From Hydrogenophaga sp. (lineage in GTDB: Bacteria > Pseudomonadota > Gammaproteobacteria > Burkholderiales > Burkholderiaceae_C), in the NCBI RefSeq assembly GCF_026125785.1, contig NZ_JAHCKL010000006.1, positions 1-64,000 on the forward strand: DNA of 64,000 nt, given 5' to 3'. Of the stretch, positions 10,143 to 18,263 are shown in pieces. The translations under genes and the position numbers were made by a program. Each line of letters opens with the position of its first letter. Within the stretch, counting starts at the first letter, position 1. The notes under the pieces are model-generated. The model did no database searches. It was not told the origin of the DNA and was given only the letters and a program-made list of their open reading frames with translations.

Positions 10143-11009
10143 ATGAACCATGCAGACCTGCAGCTCGACTGGCTGCGCGCCTTCGTCACCGTGGTCGACA
10201 GCGGGTCGCTGTCGGCCGCCGCCCCGCTGCTGCACCGCTCGCAGTCGGCTGTCAGCATGCAGCTCAAGAAGCTGGAAGACGCCGTGGGGCGGCCGGTGCT
10301 GCTGCGCGGTCCCCGGCACCTGGAGATCACGCCGGTGGGCGGCGAGTTGCTGGGCTACGCACGCCGCCTGTTGGCGTTGCATGGCGAAACGCTGGAGGCC
10401 CTGCACGGCCCCGTGCTCTCCGGCCAGGTGAAGCTGGGCGTGCCGGACGACTACGCCGCCACCTACCTCACGCCGGTGCTGCGCAGCTACGCCAGTCGCC
10501 ATGCGGGCGTGGAGATCGAGCTGCTGTGCGAGCAGTCCACCGCGCTCATCCCCAAGGTGCAACGCGGCGAGATCGACATCGCCCTGGTCTCGCGCGACAA
10601 ACCTTCGCGCGGCACCCTGCTGTTCCACGAGCCGCTGGTGTGGGTGGGTGCCGCGGCGTTCGAGGCCTGGCGGCGCGATCCGCTGCCGCTGGCGGTGTAT
10701 GAGCCCGCGAGCCTGGCCCGGCGTTTCACCATGGCCGCGCTCCACGCCCAGCGCCGCAGCCATCGGCTGGTCTACAACAGCTCCAGCCTGGCCGGGCAAC
10801 TGGCGGCGGTGGAAAGCGGGCTGGCGGTGGCGGTGCTCACCCGCTGCAGCGTGCCGGCGCACCTGCCCATCCTGGGTGAGCGGCATGGCCTGCCGCCGCT
10901 CTCTCACATGGAGGTGGCGGTGTACCGCAGCCAGGCCTCGCGCGGCCTGCCGGCGGTGGACGCGCTGTTCGAACAGATGGTGCAGACGCTGAATCGCCAA
11001 GGCCTCTGA
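10143..11009 (+). CDS. LysR family transcriptional regulator
   Basis: A 288-residue regulator with an N-terminal winged helix-turn-helix (residues 5-65, including LRAFVTVVDSGSLSAAAPLL and SAVSMQLKKLEDAVG) and a C-terminal periplasmic-binding-protein-like effector domain (from about residue 92, VKLGVPDDYAATYL). It most likely senses a small molecule and controls the divergent EamA exporter. The ATG at 10143 begins MNHADLQLDWLRAF, the usual LysR spacing; an in-frame GTG nine bases upstream is possible. The effector is unknown. Confidence 0.88.
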   Translation: MNHADLQLDWLRAFVTVVDSGSLSAAAPLLHRSQSAVSMQLKKLEDAVGRPVLLRGPRHLEITPVGGELLGYARRLLALHGETLEALHGPVLSGQVKLGVPDDYAATYLTPVLRSYASRHAGVEIELLCEQSTALIPKVQRGEIDIALVSRDKPSRGTLLFHEPLVWVGAAAFEAWRRDPLPLAVYEPASLARRFTMAALHAQRRSHRLVYNSSSLAGQLAAVESGLAVAVLTRCSVPAHLPILGERHGLPPLSHMEVAVYRSQASRGLPAVDALFEQMVQTLNRQGL

Positions 11010-11016
11010 TGGCATG

Positions 11017-11032
11017 CCAGGGTTAACCCTGG
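11017..11032. promoter_or_regulatory. 16-bp perfect palindrome upstream of acetoacetate-CoA ligase
   Basis: CCAGGGTTAACCCTGG reads the same on both strands. It sits 8 bp after the LysR stop and 92 bp before the ligase ATG. There is no T-run, so an operator is more likely than a terminator. The Crp/Fnr-type regulator two genes on is the obvious candidate to bind here, but this is inference. Confidence 0.4.
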
Positions 11033-11124
11033 GGTCAAACGTCGTCACGCGGACTGTCTGCTTGCGCCCGCTTCACAAGAATGTCGCCAGCCCTGCGGGG
11101 CTTCACCGAAAGCGACGGGACACC

Positions 11125-13125
11125 ATGAAGGCATCAAGGCAGGAAGAGGGTTTTGGCGAACTGCTGTGGGCGCCGACGGCCGAAGCGGTCGCCGCCACCC
11201 GGCTGACGGACTTCCAGCGCTGGCTGGCGCGGGAACGGCATGTGACCACCACCGACTACGACAGCCTGTGGCGCTGGTCGGTCAGCGATCTGGACCGCTT
11301 CTGGAATGCGGTCTGGGACTACTTCGACGTGCAGGCCGAAGGCGATCGCACGCCGGCCATCGAGCACCCTGCGATGCCAGGCACGCGCTGGTTCCCGCGC
11401 ACCCGCCTGAACTACGCCGAGCACGTTTTCCGCATGGCCACGGACGCACGGCCAGCCTTGATCGCACGCTCGGAAAGCGCACCCGCGCAGGAGGTTTCGT
11501 GGCGCGAACTCAAGGACAGCACCGCCGCGCTGGCGGCCTGGCTGCGCGCGCAGGGTGTTCTGCCTGGCGACCGGGTGGCCAGCTACATGCCCAACCGCGT
11601 CGAGACCGTGGTGGCCTTCCTGGCCTGCGCGAGCATTGGTGCCATCTGGTCGAGTTGCGCGCCGGACATGGGCACATCCGTCGTGCTGGACCGCCTGCGG
11701 CAGATCGAACCGGTGGTGCTGTTCGCGGTGGACAGCCATGCCTACGGAGGCAAGTACCACGAGCGCATCCCTCAGGTGGACGAGCTGCTGGCCGCCTTGC
11801 CCAGCGTGCGCAAGGTGGTGCATGTTCCCGGGCCGCTGCCGCAGGGCCGGTCCATGGCGTGGCGCGACCGCGCCGCCTGGGCCGATTGCCTGGCGACGGC
11901 CGCGCCGCCCCAGTACACCCGCCTGCCGTTCGATCACCCGCTGTGGATCGTGTATTCGTCCGGCACCACGGGGCTGCCCAAGGCCATGGTGCACGGGCAC
12001 GGTGGCATCGTGCTCACGCACCTCAAGACCATGGCACTGCAGCACGACCTGCGTCCGGGAGACCGCCTTCTGTTCCTTGGCAGCACCGGCTGGATCGTCT
12101 GGAACCTGCAGGTGGGTGCCTTGCTCACAGGCGCATCCATCGTGCTCTACGACGGCCACCCTGCATGGCCCGATCCCCAGGCGCTCTGGCGCTTCGTCGA
12201 CGAACAGCGCGTGAGTCTCCTGGGTTGTGGCGCGGCCTACCTGATGAACAGCATGAAGGAGGGTCTGCGCCCGAGGGACTTCGCGTCCCTGGCCTCGCTG
12301 CGCGCGATCAACTCCACCGGGTCGCCCCTTTCACTGGATGCCTACCGCTGGGTCTACGAGGCGGTCAAGCCGGATGTGTGGCTGGCATCGATCAGCGGCG
12401 GCACCGACATCGCCTCGGGCTTCGTGGCCTGCGCCCCCACGTTGCCGGTGCACGCGGGCGAGATCCAGTGCCGCGAACTGGGCGTGGATGCCCAGGCCTT
12501 CGACGACGCCGGCCAACCGGTGACGGGCGAAGTGGGTGAGCTTGTCGTCACCCAGCCCATGCCCTCCATGCCGGTGCGGTTCTGGAACGACGATGGCATG
12601 CGGCGCTATCACGAGAGCTACTTCGAGATGTACCCAGGTGTCTGGCGCCACGGCGACTGGATCCGCTTCACCGAACGCGGCACGTGTGTGATCTACGGAC
12701 GATCGGACAGCACGATCAACCGGTTGGGCATCCGCATGGGCACGGCGGAGATCTACCGCGTGGTCGAAGAGATCGAGCAGGTGCGCGACAGCCTCGTGGT
12801 CGACCTGGAGTACCTGGGCAGGCCTTCCTTCATGCCCCTGTTCGTCCAACTCGCGCCCGGTGCGTCGCTGGACGATGCCCTGCGTCAGCGCATCCTGCAG
12901 CAGATCCGCACCAAGGCGTCGGCCCGGCATGTGCCGGATGCGGTCGTGCAGGTGGACGACATCCCACGCACGCTCAGCGGCAAGAAGATGGAAGTGCCGG
13001 TGCGCCGCCTGCTGCTGGGCGCGCCACCCGACAAGGTGGCCAGCCCCGACGCCATGCAGAACCCGGCCAGCCTGCATTTCTTTGTTCGGTATGCTGAGGG
13101 GCTGCAGTCCCATGCCACCGCATGA
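11125..13125 (+). CDS. Acetoacetate-CoA ligase (acetoacetyl-CoA synthetase)
   Basis: A 666-residue ANL-superfamily ligase that forms acetoacetyl-CoA from acetoacetate, ATP and CoA. It shows the adenylation motif YSSGTTGLPKAMVHGHGG, family-typical segments (GAIWSSCAPDMG; STGSPLS; FWNDD) and the C-terminal lysine segment PRTLSGKKMEVPVRRLL expected for the CoA-ligation domain. Length matches AacS enzymes (about 650-670). The ATG at 11125 gives the usual N-terminus; the frame continues 37 codons upstream without a better start. It opens a + strand gene set with a Crp/Fnr-type regulator and a biotin-dependent carboxylase, so acetoacetate or a close 3-oxoacid is probably the carboxylation product. 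Confidence 0.9.
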   Translation: MKASRQEEGFGELLWAPTAEAVAATRLTDFQRWLARERHVTTTDYDSLWRWSVSDLDRFWNAVWDYFDVQAEGDRTPAIEHPAMPGTRWFPRTRLNYAEHVFRMATDARPALIARSESAPAQEVSWRELKDSTAALAAWLRAQGVLPGDRVASYMPNRVETVVAFLACASIGAIWSSCAPDMGTSVVLDRLRQIEPVVLFAVDSHAYGGKYHERIPQVDELLAALPSVRKVVHVPGPLPQGRSMAWRDRAAWADCLATAAPPQYTRLPFDHPLWIVYSSGTTGLPKAMVHGHGGIVLTHLKTMALQHDLRPGDRLLFLGSTGWIVWNLQVGALLTGASIVLYDGHPAWPDPQALWRFVDEQRVSLLGCGAAYLMNSMKEGLRPRDFASLASLRAINSTGSPLSLDAYRWVYEAVKPDVWLASISGGTDIASGFVACAPTLPVHAGEIQCRELGVDAQAFDDAGQPVTGEVGELVVTQPMPSMPVRFWNDDGMRRYHESYFEMYPGVWRHGDWIRFTERGTCVIYGRSDSTINRLGIRMGTAEIYRVVEEIEQVRDSLVVDLEYLGRPSFMPLFVQLAPGASLDDALRQRILQQIRTKASARHVPDAVVQVDDIPRTLSGKKMEVPVRRLLLGAPPDKVASPDAMQNPASLHFFVRYAEGLQSHATA

Positions 13126-13152
13126 GGCCCGCCCACCCGCCCCTCCTCCGCC

Positions 13153-13857
13153 ATGACCCGCGCGCTCCACGTCCGCTCCGTCGAGCTTTCGATGGACGAC
13201 CTGCTCTCCGGCTCGATCTGGTTCAACCGGATGAGCGAGGCCGGACAGCGCCAGGTGCGCGCCGACATCATGGAACGCGCGCTGTCCACCGGCGAGACGC
13301 TGGGACACCACGGCGAGATGCAGCATCACTGGTTCGGCGTGATGGAAGGCCTTCTGAAGTGGTCGATCAACGCCGTCGATGGACGCACGGTCACACTCGG
13401 TGGCCAGTCGGTGGGCAGTTGGTTCGGCGAGGGCACGCTGCTGCGTGGCAAGCCGCGCAGTTCGGACATCGTGGCCCTGCGCCACAGCCGCGTGGCGATG
13501 CTGCCGTACGAGACCTTCGAGTGGCTGCGCCACCACGAGCCCGCGTTCGCCGAGTTCCTGCTGCAGCAGATCAACGAGCGCCTGCACTGGTTCATGGGCA
13601 ACATGGCCGCACACCGGCTGCTGGATGCGGACCGGCTGGTGGCGCGGGCACTCTGGGGTCTCGTTCACCCGCTGCTCAATCCGCTCGGGCTCAACCACCT
13701 CTTCATCTCGCAGGAAGAGCTGGCCAACCTGGCCACCGTCTCGCGGCAGCGCTGCAACGTGGCCCTGGTGGAGCTCAAGCGCGCAGGACTGCTGGAGCTG
13801 GAGTACGGCGCCATCACCATCCTGGACATGCAGGCCCTGCAGGACCGCGTGAGCTGA
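13153..13857 (+). CDS. Crp/Fnr family transcriptional regulator
   Basis: A 234-residue regulator: an N-terminal cyclic-nucleotide-binding-like beta barrel (about residues 20-135, including WSINAVDGRTVTLGGQSVGSWFGEG) and a C-terminal winged helix-turn-helix with SQEELANLATVSRQRCNVAL as recognition region. The Fnr iron-sulfur cysteine cluster is absent, so it is not an oxygen sensor of that type; the ligand is unknown. It lies 27 bp after the acetoacetate-CoA ligase and 141 bp before the biotin-carrier gene, and is probably the local regulator of this catabolic cluster. Confidence 0.88.
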   Translation: MTRALHVRSVELSMDDLLSGSIWFNRMSEAGQRQVRADIMERALSTGETLGHHGEMQHHWFGVMEGLLKWSINAVDGRTVTLGGQSVGSWFGEGTLLRGKPRSSDIVALRHSRVAMLPYETFEWLRHHEPAFAEFLLQQINERLHWFMGNMAAHRLLDADRLVARALWGLVHPLLNPLGLNHLFISQEELANLATVSRQRCNVALVELKRAGLLELEYGAITILDMQALQDRVS

Positions 13858-13906
13858 CGCGGCGCGACCACCGCCCGTGTGCGGTCGGTACTTTCCCGGG
13901 GTTCAA

Positions 13907-13924
13907 CTGTCGTTCCACTGACAG
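13907..13924. promoter_or_regulatory. Candidate Crp/Fnr-type operator before the carboxylase operon
   Basis: CTGTC and GACAG form an inverted repeat around an 8-nt spacer, 75 bp upstream of the biotin-carrier ATG. The flanking GGGGTTCAACTGTCGT resembles GGGGTCAAACGTCGT at 11031 in front of the ligase, as would be expected if one regulator served both promoters. Weak, pattern-based. Confidence 0.3.
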
Positions 13925-13998
13925 AAGCCGTTTCCCATTTCCGAAATCATTCGTCCCCGGCGCAGACAACGCGCCCTGACGAACCACAAGAGACCTCC

Positions 13999-14484
13999 AT
14001 GGACATTGACTTTGCCGAACTGGCCTCGCTGGTGACATTGCTGAAGGAAGCGGACTTCACCGAGTTCCGCTATGAAAAGGGCGAGGTGCGCATCGTCGTT
14101 CGGCGCGGCGACGAGCCCGCCAACGCGACGGGCACCACGGCCCCGCCAACCGCCGTACCCGCGGCAGCGCCCGCCAGGGCATCCCGGACGGCGCCGGCCG
14201 CCCCGGCAGCGGCAGCGGCCGCTCCCTTGCCGCCCGGCGCGCAGCGGGTGACGGCTCCGCTGCTGGGTACCTTCTACGCCGCACCCAAGCCCGGTGAAGC
14301 GCCGTTCGTGAAAGTGGGCGACCGCGTGGAGCCCGACACGGTGTTGTGCATCGTCGAGGTAATGAAGCTCATGAACTCGGTGCACGCCGGCTGCAGCGGC
14401 GTGGTGCTCGCCGTGCACGCCAGCAACGGGGACCTGGTGGAGTTCGGCCAGCCGCTGTTCAGCATCCAGGCCGGGAACGCCTGA
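13999..14484 (+). CDS. Biotin carboxyl carrier protein (AccB-type)
   Basis: A 161-residue AccB-type carrier: a short N-terminal domain (residues 1-40), an Ala/Pro-rich linker (45-80) and a C-terminal biotinyl domain. The biotinylation motif is EVMKLMN with Lys123 as the attachment site; PGEAPFVKVGDRV just before it is typical of AccB rather than of pyruvate-carboxylase carrier domains. Here it pairs with the following biotin carboxylase and a pyruvate-carboxylase-type transferase instead of AccA/AccD. Its stop overlaps the biotin carboxylase start (TGATG). The ATG at 13999 is chosen for family agreement; the frame runs 40 codons further upstream. Confidence 0.9.
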   Translation: MDIDFAELASLVTLLKEADFTEFRYEKGEVRIVVRRGDEPANATGTTAPPTAVPAAAPARASRTAPAAPAAAAAAPLPPGAQRVTAPLLGTFYAAPKPGEAPFVKVGDRVEPDTVLCIVEVMKLMNSVHAGCSGVVLAVHASNGDLVEFGQPLFSIQAGNA

Positions 14485-15848
14485 TGGCGGCGCAGCAAGT
14501 CTTCGTGGCCAACCGCGGCGAGATCGCGCTGCGCGTGATCGAGGCCTGCGACCGCCTGGGCGTGCCCACGGTGCTGGGTGTTTCGCAGGCCGACCAGGAC
14601 ACGCTGGCCGCGCGCCGCGCCAGCCGCACCGTGGTGCTGGGGCCGGCCCGCGCATCGCAGAGCTACCTGTCGCTGGACACTGTGGTGCATGCCGCGGTGG
14701 AGACCGGTTGCACGGCGGTGCACCCAGGCTACGGCTTCCTGTCCGAGCGCGCGGACTTCGCGCGGCTGTGCGCGCAGAACGGCCTGACCTTCGTCGGCCC
14801 GAAGCCCGAGCACCTGGAGACACTGGGTGACAAGCTCAGCGCGCGGCGCGTGGCGGAGTCGGCCGGCGTCCCGGTATCGCCCGGCGGCCCCACCGCCACC
14901 CGCGCGGAAGGATTGGCCGTCGCGCAGCGCATCGGCTACCCGGTTCTGGTGAAGGCGGCCTTTGGCGGCGGCGGCCGCGGCATGAAACGGGTCGACGACG
15001 CGAGCGAGTTCGAGGCCGCATGGGAACTGGCCTCGTCGGAGGCTGCGGCGTCGTTCGGCGATGGCACCGTCTTCGTGGAACGTTTCGTTCGCAACGCCAA
15101 GCACGTCGAGGTGCAGATACTGGGCGACACGCACGGCCACCGAATCCACCTGGGGGAGCGCGAGTGCTCGGTGCAGTACCGCTACCAGAAGATGATCGAG
15201 GAGGCGCCGTGCACCGCCCTGACGCCACAGGCGCGAGAACGGTTGCACGCGCATGCCTTGCGCATCGCCGATGAGATCGGCTATGTGAGCCTGGGCACGG
15301 TGGAGTTTCTCTACGACGTGGAACGCGACGCGCTGTGTTTCCTTGAGGTGAATCCTCGCGTGCAGGTCGAGCACCCCGTGACCGAAGCCGTCACCGGCAT
15401 CGACCTCGTGCGCGAGCAACTCCTGGTGGCCTTCGGAGAACCGCTGAGCGTGCGCCAGGAAGACGTGCATCTGGACGGCCATGCGGTGGAGCTGCGCCTC
15501 ACCGCACAGGACCCCTCGCAATCGCTGCGGCCGTCACCGGGCCGCCTGGTGCGCTGGCGCCCCCCGGCGCTGGGCGGCGTTCGCTGGGACACGCACCTGT
15601 ACGAAGGCTATCTCTTCCCGCCGTACTACGACGCGCTGATGGCCAAGGTCATTGCGTACGGGGCGGACCGCGACGCGGCATTGGCGCGGCTGCGAAAGGC
15701 CCTGGCGCGGTTGGACCTGCAGGGCCCGACGACCAATCTGCCGCTGCTGCGCGCCCTGCTGAATGCACCCGAGGTGGTGCACAACACCGCCAGCACCCGC
15801 TGGCTGGAAGACGCCTTGCCTGCGCTGATGGCGGGAGACATGCCATGA
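14484..15848 (+). CDS. Biotin carboxylase subunit
   Basis: A 454-residue AccC-type biotin carboxylase that carboxylates carrier-bound biotin using bicarbonate and ATP. Features: N-terminal FVANRGEIALRVIEA, the ATP-grasp glycine-rich loop KAAFGGGGRGMKRV at about residues 156-170, HVEVQILGDTHG, and the bicarbonate/biotin region EVNPRVQVEHPVTEAVTGIDLVREQL. Length is normal for a stand-alone subunit. The start at 14484 overlaps the carrier stop, and its own stop overlaps the carboxyltransferase start (ATGA), so the three are translationally coupled. It is a second, dedicated copy, because AccC for fatty acid synthesis normally sits with accB elsewhere. Confidence 0.92.
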   Translation: MAAQQVFVANRGEIALRVIEACDRLGVPTVLGVSQADQDTLAARRASRTVVLGPARASQSYLSLDTVVHAAVETGCTAVHPGYGFLSERADFARLCAQNGLTFVGPKPEHLETLGDKLSARRVAESAGVPVSPGGPTATRAEGLAVAQRIGYPVLVKAAFGGGGRGMKRVDDASEFEAAWELASSEAAASFGDGTVFVERFVRNAKHVEVQILGDTHGHRIHLGERECSVQYRYQKMIEEAPCTALTPQARERLHAHALRIADEIGYVSLGTVEFLYDVERDALCFLEVNPRVQVEHPVTEAVTGIDLVREQLLVAFGEPLSVRQEDVHLDGHAVELRLTAQDPSQSLRPSPGRLVRWRPPALGGVRWDTHLYEGYLFPPYYDALMAKVIAYGADRDAALARLRKALARLDLQGPTTNLPLLRALLNAPEVVHNTASTRWLEDALPALMAGDMP

Positions 15849-17338
15849 CCGACGTGCGCCTGATCGATGTCTCCCTGCGGGACGGCAACCAGAGTCTGTG
15901 GGGGGCGGTGGGCGTGCGCACGTCCACCGTGCGGCGCATGGCCCCGCTGATGAACACCGTGGGCTACCACGCGGCCGAAATCGCCACCAGCACGCTGCTG
16001 GCCACGGCTGTCCGCTACCACCAGGAAGATCCCTGGGCGCGCATCGACGCCATGCGCCAGGCGGCACCGGACACGCGGCTCGGCTTCCTCACCACCGGCA
16101 AGCGGTTCATCAGCTTCTCGCGCACCCCGGCCAACCTGTTCCAGCTGGCGTTCGACCTGCTGCGCCGCCACGGCGTGACCCGCATGTGGGTCATCGATCC
16201 GATGCACGACATGGCATCGGCCATGGAGACCGCGCGCATGGCCAAACGGGCCGGCTTCGAAGAGGTGGTTGGAGGTCTCTGCTACACCGTCAGTCCGGTG
16301 CACACCGACGCCTACTTCGCCGAGAAGCTGGCGCAGTTCGACGGCTGCGAAGCCATCGACAGCATCTACATCAAGGACCCCGCGGGTCTGCTGACGCCGG
16401 AGCGCCTGCGCACCTTGCTGCCCACGCTGCGCTCAGGCCTGCGGCACAAGGCCATCCAGGAACTCCACACCCACTGCAACACCGGCCTGGCACCGCTGAC
16501 GCTGCTGTGCGCGGCCGACATGGGCGTGAACCACCTGCACTGCGCGCTGCCCCCGCTGGCCGACGGCGCCTCCCATGCATCGGGTCTGCAACTGGTGGCC
16601 AATCTGCGCGCACGCGGCCACCGCGTGGACGTGGACCTGGACGCCATGCAGCGGGCCAGCGACGCGCTGCGGCGCGAGGCCACGCTGCGCGGTCTGCCCG
16701 AGGGCAGGCCCATGGCCTACGACGAGTCTTACTACCGCCACACGCTGCCGGGCGGGGTGCTCAGCACCACCCGGCGGCAGTTGGCGGAAATGGGCCGCGC
16801 CGACCTCATGCCCGCCGTCATCGAGGAGGCCGTGCAGGTGCGCGCCGATCTGGGCTGGCCCATCGTGGTCACACCCTTCGCGCAGTACATCGTCACCCAG
16901 GCCGCCCTCAATGTGATCGCGGGTGAACGCTACCGCCAGGTCAGTGACGAAGTGGTGGACATGCTGCTGGGCGACTGGGGCGAGATGCCGGGTCCGGTCG
17001 ACGGCGCCTTGCTGGACCGCGCCCGCCAGTCACCACGTGCCAGGGCCCGGCCAGCCGACCCCGCAGAGCCGCCCAGCCTGGACGCGCTGCGCGCTCGCCT
17101 GGGCAGCGGCCTCAGCGACGAAGACCTGCTCCTGCGCGCACTCATGCCTGCCGGGCAGGTAGACGCCATGGTGAGCGAGCGCGGGCGGGCGCAGCGCCTG
17201 CAGGCAACGGGCCAACCCGCGGGTCTGGCCGACCTGGCCCGCGCCCTGGGTGACCGCCAGCGCCCACTGTCCATCGCCATCACCCAGGGCAGCACCACCT
17301 GGGCCCTGAGCGGCAGCCGCCAGGGCAAGCCGCACTGA
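15845..17338 (+). CDS. Pyruvate carboxylase/oxaloacetate decarboxylase-type carboxyltransferase
   Basis: A 497-residue HMGL-like TIM-barrel carboxyltransferase. The metal site is seen in IDVSLRDGNQSLWG (residues 7-20) and ELHTHCNTG, and the active-site lysine segment is IKDPAGLL. This protein moves CO2 from carboxybiotin to an organic acceptor. It has no attached biotinyl domain; the carrier is encoded two genes upstream. Where pyruvate carboxylases have a GxTSQP segment with a catalytic threonine, this protein reads ADGASHASG, so pyruvate may not be the acceptor. With acetoacetate-CoA ligase and a PEP-synthase-like pair in the same operon, a ketone enol (phosphate) is my preferred acceptor. 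Pyruvate or another 2-oxoacid remains possible. Confidence 0.82.
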   Translation: MTDVRLIDVSLRDGNQSLWGAVGVRTSTVRRMAPLMNTVGYHAAEIATSTLLATAVRYHQEDPWARIDAMRQAAPDTRLGFLTTGKRFISFSRTPANLFQLAFDLLRRHGVTRMWVIDPMHDMASAMETARMAKRAGFEEVVGGLCYTVSPVHTDAYFAEKLAQFDGCEAIDSIYIKDPAGLLTPERLRTLLPTLRSGLRHKAIQELHTHCNTGLAPLTLLCAADMGVNHLHCALPPLADGASHASGLQLVANLRARGHRVDVDLDAMQRASDALRREATLRGLPEGRPMAYDESYYRHTLPGGVLSTTRRQLAEMGRADLMPAVIEEAVQVRADLGWPIVVTPFAQYIVTQAALNVIAGERYRQVSDEVVDMLLGDWGEMPGPVDGALLDRARQSPRARARPADPAEPPSLDALRARLGSGLSDEDLLLRALMPAGQVDAMVSERGRAQRLQATGQPAGLADLARALGDRQRPLSIAITQGSTTWALSGSRQGKPH

Positions 17339-17351
17339 GGAATCCGACCCC

Positions 17352-18245
17352 ATGAACGACCCCATGAAACCCACTCCCTGGACACCCCCCGCGTCGTTTG
17401 CCAGCGTCGTGCCCGCGCTGGTGCAGGCCGATGGCTGGATGCTCGACGTGGATGGCTGCCTGGTGCGCACCAGCCAGGCTGGCGGCTCCGGCGGCAGCGC
17501 CATCGAAGGCGCGGCCGAGCTGCTCGGCTGGCTGCGCCGCCACGGCAAGGACGTCGTGGTCTGCACCAACGCCTCGCAACGGCCGGTGCGCACCTACGCT
17601 GCCCACCTGCGGGCGATCGGCCTGGACGTGGCCGACGAGGACATGATGACCGCGGCCACCGCGGCGGCCGACCACATCGCCACCCACCACCCCGGCGCGC
17701 GCGTGCTGGTGGTGGGCGACGAAGGCCTGCGCGAGGCGGTGAGCGAGCGTGGCCTGGTGCTGGCGGACCCTCGGGACACCGATGCCGACGTGGTGGTGGT
17801 GGGTGCCGCAGACAGTTTCCAGTCCGCCCACCTGAACGGCGCCTGCCTGTCGATCGCGGACCACGGCGCGCCGCTCTATGTGTCCGTGGACACGCCGTGG
17901 TTCCATGGCGGCGTGAAACGGTCCGTGGCCTCGTCGTCGGCCATCGCCATGGCCATCAGCGCCGTGACCGGCGTGCGCGCCCAGGTCTGCGGCAAGCCAT
18001 CGCAGGCCATCGGCGAGGTGCTGCGCAGGCGCCTGGGCGGCGCTGGCCGCCGCCTGGTCGTCGTCGGCGACATGGCATCGATCGAGGTCCAGCTCGCCCA
18101 CCAGATGGGTGCGCTGGGCGTGTTGGTGATGAGTGGCGGTACCTCGATGGAACAACTGCCCCATCTGCCGCCCGCGCACAGGCCCGATTGGGTCGGGCGT
18201 GACGTGGGCGAACTGGTTCAACAACTGAAGGCCGTGCAGGCCTGA
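17352..18245 (+). CDS. HAD superfamily (subclass IIA, NagD-like) hydrolase
   Basis: A 297-residue haloacid-dehalogenase phosphatase. Motif I is LDVDGCLVR with nucleophile Asp32 and general acid Asp34; motif II lies in VVVCTNASQRP; the C-terminal motif region is CGKPSQAI with GDMASIEVQLAHQMGA. The cap arrangement is that of NagD/p-nitrophenyl-phosphatase-like members, which dephosphorylate small phosphoesters. It lies inside the carboxylase/phosphotransferase operon with GAGGAATCC ahead of the start, so it may remove a dead-end or excess phosphorylated intermediate. The substrate is not predictable from sequence. Confidence 0.85.
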   Translation: MNDPMKPTPWTPPASFASVVPALVQADGWMLDVDGCLVRTSQAGGSGGSAIEGAAELLGWLRRHGKDVVVCTNASQRPVRTYAAHLRAIGLDVADEDMMTAATAAADHIATHHPGARVLVVGDEGLREAVSERGLVLADPRDTDADVVVVGAADSFQSAHLNGACLSIADHGAPLYVSVDTPWFHGGVKRSVASSSAIAMAISAVTGVRAQVCGKPSQAIGEVLRRRLGGAGRRLVVVGDMASIEVQLAHQMGALGVLVMSGGTSMEQLPHLPPAHRPDWVGRDVGELVQQLKAVQA

Positions 18246-18263
18246 CCGACAGGAGACAAGACC

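Noticed and set aside
15845-17338. Reading the carboxyltransferase simply as a pyruvate carboxylase B subunit
   Set aside because: Kept only as an alternative: operon context with acetoacetate-CoA ligase and a barrel-less PEP-synthase-like pair, together with the altered GxTSQP segment, argues for another acceptor.
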